NCBI GenBank assembly: GCA_963660915.1
Contig: CAVLAO010000038.1
Location: forward strand, 1-15,385
From: UMGS1766 sp963660915
GTDB taxonomy: Bacteria > Bacillota > Clostridia > Oscillospirales > Oscillospiraceae
Length of the DNA stretch: 15,385 bases
Reading direction: 5' to 3'
In this document: positions 13,428 through 15,385 of the stretch, in pieces
Layout of the letters: every line of letters starts with the position of its first letter
Numbering within the stretch: the stretch's first letter is position 1
Program-made: the position numbers and the translations under genes
The notes under the pieces: generated by a model
Seen by the model: the letters and a program-made list of their open reading frames with translations, nothing else
Database searches by the model: none
Told to the model about the DNA's origin: nothing

Positions 13428-15095
13428 ATGAAGAAACTAAATATACCGGTTGGCATTTCGGATTTTGAGAAAGTTCGGAATGGTGGATTTTATTATATTG
13501 ACAAATCTAGCTTGATTACGGAAATTTTGAGGGAAAAAGCAGAAGTGACGCTGATTACTCGCCCACGGCGTTTCGGCAAGACACTTGGCATGAGTATGCT
13601 GGAAAGCTTCTTCGACATCCGTAAAAACAGCAAAGAAGTGTTTGATGGACTGGAAATTGCAGAGCATCAAGCATTATGTGATGAGTGGATGAACCAGTAT
13701 CCTACAGTCTTTGTTTCATTCCGACAGGTAGATGGTCTGGATTTTACCGGGGCATACGATATGCTTACAATGGTGATAGCAGACTTGTACAATAAACATC
13801 TTTATTTGCTTGATAGTAAAAATGCTACAGAATTTCAAAAAACAGCATTTGCGCATCTCGCACACGGCAGCGGTTCTGTAAAAGAAGTCAAGAGCAGTCT
13901 TATGCTTTTGACAACGATGATGCAAGGTTATTATGAAAAGCCTGTAATTCTTCTTATAGATGAGTATGATGTTCCCATAGCAAAAGCAAACAACAACGGT
14001 TACTATAATGAAATGCTGGATGTCATGAAAGGCTTGATGCAGGCCCTGAAAGACAATCAGGCACTTCAATTTGCAGTTGTTACGGGTTGCTTGAAGATTG
14101 CGAAAGAGAGCATCTTTACGGGAACTAATAATTTTGTATCGGATACTATTACAAATTCTCGTCTGAATGAGTATTTCGGCTTTGTACAGAGCGAGGTTGA
14201 CCAGTTATTAAAAGATGCTGACCTGACAGAGCAAGCTGGGAATATCAAGAAATGGTATGATGGCTACCATTTCGGAGACTTTGATGTTTACTGCCCTTGG
14301 GATGTAATGAATTATTTACTGGAACTGCAGCGCAATCCGAAGGCTAAGCCGATCAGTTACTGGAAGAACACCAGTGATAATGCCATCATCCGCTCCTTTA
14401 TTGACTATGCAGGCAGTACGATCACAAATAAACTTGAAACGCTAATGGCTGGTGGCTGCATTGTTCAGCGTGTGGATGAAAATCTGACCTATGATTATCT
14501 GCATTCCTCAGAAGATAATCTCTGGAGTACGCTATACTTGACAGGGTACTTGACCAAGGCTCGTGAAGACGATTATAAAGATGAACTGCCGGATGGCATG
14601 GTTGCTTTGATGATTCCGAATGCAGAAATCAAGGAGATTTTTGAAACGACAGTCATCAAATGGTTCGATGACAGCACAAGAAAGTGGAACCGGAATGCTC
14701 TGTTCGATGCAGTATGGAATGGTGATAGTGAGGGCGTTACCAAAGAAATGAATGCTTTGCTCCGGCGCACCATCAGCTACCATGACTATCGGGAAGACTT
14801 CTATCATGCTTTCCTTGCAGGCATTTTCACAGGTGCAGGATATATGGTGGACTCCAACAAGGAGCACGGAGAAGGCCGAAGCGATGTAGTTGTCTACGAT
14901 TCCATCAATGCCCGCGTTGCAATCTTCGAGGCAAAGTACACGAAGGTTCTGGAAAATCTGGAGAGCGAATGCGATATAGCGTTGCAGCAAATTGACGATC
15001 GGATGTATGCAAAGGAGTATGAGGACGACTACGATGAAATCTTATGTTACGGCATTTCTTTTTTTAAGAAACGTTGTATGGTGAAGAAAAAGTAA
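13428..15095 (+). CDS. AAA-ATPase_like/PD-(D/E)XK nuclease-superfamily protein
   Basis: This 555-residue protein starts LNIPVGISDFEKVRNGGFYYIDKSSLI, the usual opening of the PF09820 family. Its ATP-binding loop is ITRPRRFGKT (Lys51). The Walker B-like strand is VILLIDEYDVPI (Asp178, Glu179). The middle carries KWYDGYHFGDFDVYCPWDVMNYL, a family signature. The C-terminus has a PD-(D/E)XK_9-type fold: RSDVVVYD with Asp486 and IFEAKY with Glu501 and Lys503. The ATG at 13428 has GAAAGGAG at 13412-13419. The cellular role of these proteins is not established. They are often multicopy and near mobile DNA, and defence or element-maintenance roles have been proposed. It has its own promoter and differs in base use from the recombinases, so it may be cargo or a flanking gene. 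All key residues are intact. Confidence 0.9.
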   Translation: MKKLNIPVGISDFEKVRNGGFYYIDKSSLITEILREKAEVTLITRPRRFGKTLGMSMLESFFDIRKNSKEVFDGLEIAEHQALCDEWMNQYPTVFVSFRQVDGLDFTGAYDMLTMVIADLYNKHLYLLDSKNATEFQKTAFAHLAHGSGSVKEVKSSLMLLTTMMQGYYEKPVILLIDEYDVPIAKANNNGYYNEMLDVMKGLMQALKDNQALQFAVVTGCLKIAKESIFTGTNNFVSDTITNSRLNEYFGFVQSEVDQLLKDADLTEQAGNIKKWYDGYHFGDFDVYCPWDVMNYLLELQRNPKAKPISYWKNTSDNAIIRSFIDYAGSTITNKLETLMAGGCIVQRVDENLTYDYLHSSEDNLWSTLYLTGYLTKAREDDYKDELPDGMVALMIPNAEIKEIFETTVIKWFDDSTRKWNRNALFDAVWNGDSEGVTKEMNALLRRTISYHDYREDFYHAFLAGIFTGAGYMVDSNKEHGEGRSDVVVYDSINARVAIFEAKYTKVLENLESECDIALQQIDDRMYAKEYEDDYDEILCYGISFFKKRCMVKKK

Positions 15096-15283
15096 GTTGC
15101 ACGTGAAAAAGCACCTTTTCTGGTGGCAGGCCACAGTCAGGAAATGGAATGGTGTTCAGGCCGCCACAATTAATGTAATAGTATGAAAAAGGTCAAATTT
15201 GTGCTTGTTGTTATCTTTCCAGTAGTTGATGGAACAAAGAAGTAGAGATATTTGCAGCAAAAAAATTGAGGGAAGAATAAAAC

Positions 15284-15385
15284 ATGTTTTTTATGATGAG
15301 TATTACAGATGGTAGGAAAAATCTGGAATTCACACAGACAATCATCTGTAATGAATGTGGTAAATACGGAAGATATCAGGTGTTC
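15284..15385 (+). CDS. Small zinc-ribbon protein, N-terminal 34 codons (cut by window edge)
   Basis: From ATG at 15284 the frame is open to the last base and reads MFFMMSITDGRKNLEF, then ICNECGKYGRYQVF. The Cys-x2-Cys followed by GKYGRYQVF is typical of a small zinc-ribbon protein common in Clostridia, often about 70-100 residues with a second Cys pair and a hydrophobic stretch; neither is in the window. GAGGGAAG at 15268-15275 is the likely ribosome binding site. The role is unknown. The 188 bp between it and the AAA-ATPase gene (15096-15283) show no convincing gene, terminator or promoter. Confidence 0.6.
   Translation, partial: MFFMMSITDGRKNLEFTQTIICNECGKYGRYQVF

Noticed and set aside
15096..15283. 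Terminator or attachment site after the AAA-ATPase gene
   Set aside because: Short complementary pieces exist (GTGG/CCAC), but there is no stable stem with a T-run and no repeat shared with the left side.

Overview
The window reads as a gut-type Clostridia chromosome (Oscillospirales or Lachnospiraceae; genus not resolved). The basis is low-to-moderate GC, AGGAGG-type ribosome binding sites, TTG starts, a TnpV and DUF6870-like small protein set, and an AAA-ATPase/PD-(D/E)XK gene of a type that is multicopy in such genomes. All convincing genes lie on the + strand.

Layout. (1) Positions 1-1879 are AT-rich cell-surface polysaccharide genes: the 3' part of a Wzx-type flippase, then a GT14 (core-2/I-branching type) glycosyltransferase whose frame is broken exactly in a run of nine G. 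(2) About 1929-3021 is a decayed IS66-family insertion sequence. Its left end is missing, its transposase carries an amber codon and a frameshift, and its right inverted repeat survives. (3) Positions 3022-3809 carry no convincing gene but much structure: a rho-independent terminator, a degenerate set of repeated units, a perfect 16-bp palindrome next to a nick-like sequence, and several hairpins up to the mobC ribosome binding site. This is the likely oriT/oriV control region. (4) Positions 3810-7769 form a mobilization and replication module: mobC, a MOBP-type relaxase, a RepA-like initiator, a DnaC-like ATPase loader and a DUF6870-like small protein. (5) Positions 8008-13308 are a recombination module: three divergent large serine recombinases, with a TnpV-family protein between the second and third. 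Modules 3-5 look like one integrative mobilizable element (IME). No coupling protein or type IV secretion gene is visible, so transfer would need a helper element. (6) Positions 13428-15095 encode an AAA-ATPase/PD-(D/E)XK protein with its own promoter, either cargo at the element edge or a flanking gene. (7) The window ends in the first 34 codons of a small zinc-ribbon protein.

How it works together (inference). MobC and the relaxase would nick an oriT upstream of mobC. RepA and the DnaC-like loader would replicate the excised or incoming circle. The three recombinases would integrate and excise it. The genes are packed with overlaps or short gaps, consistent with one long transcript. The points most worth a second look are the poly-G tract in the glycosyltransferase, the structured region upstream of mobC, and the recombinase triplet.
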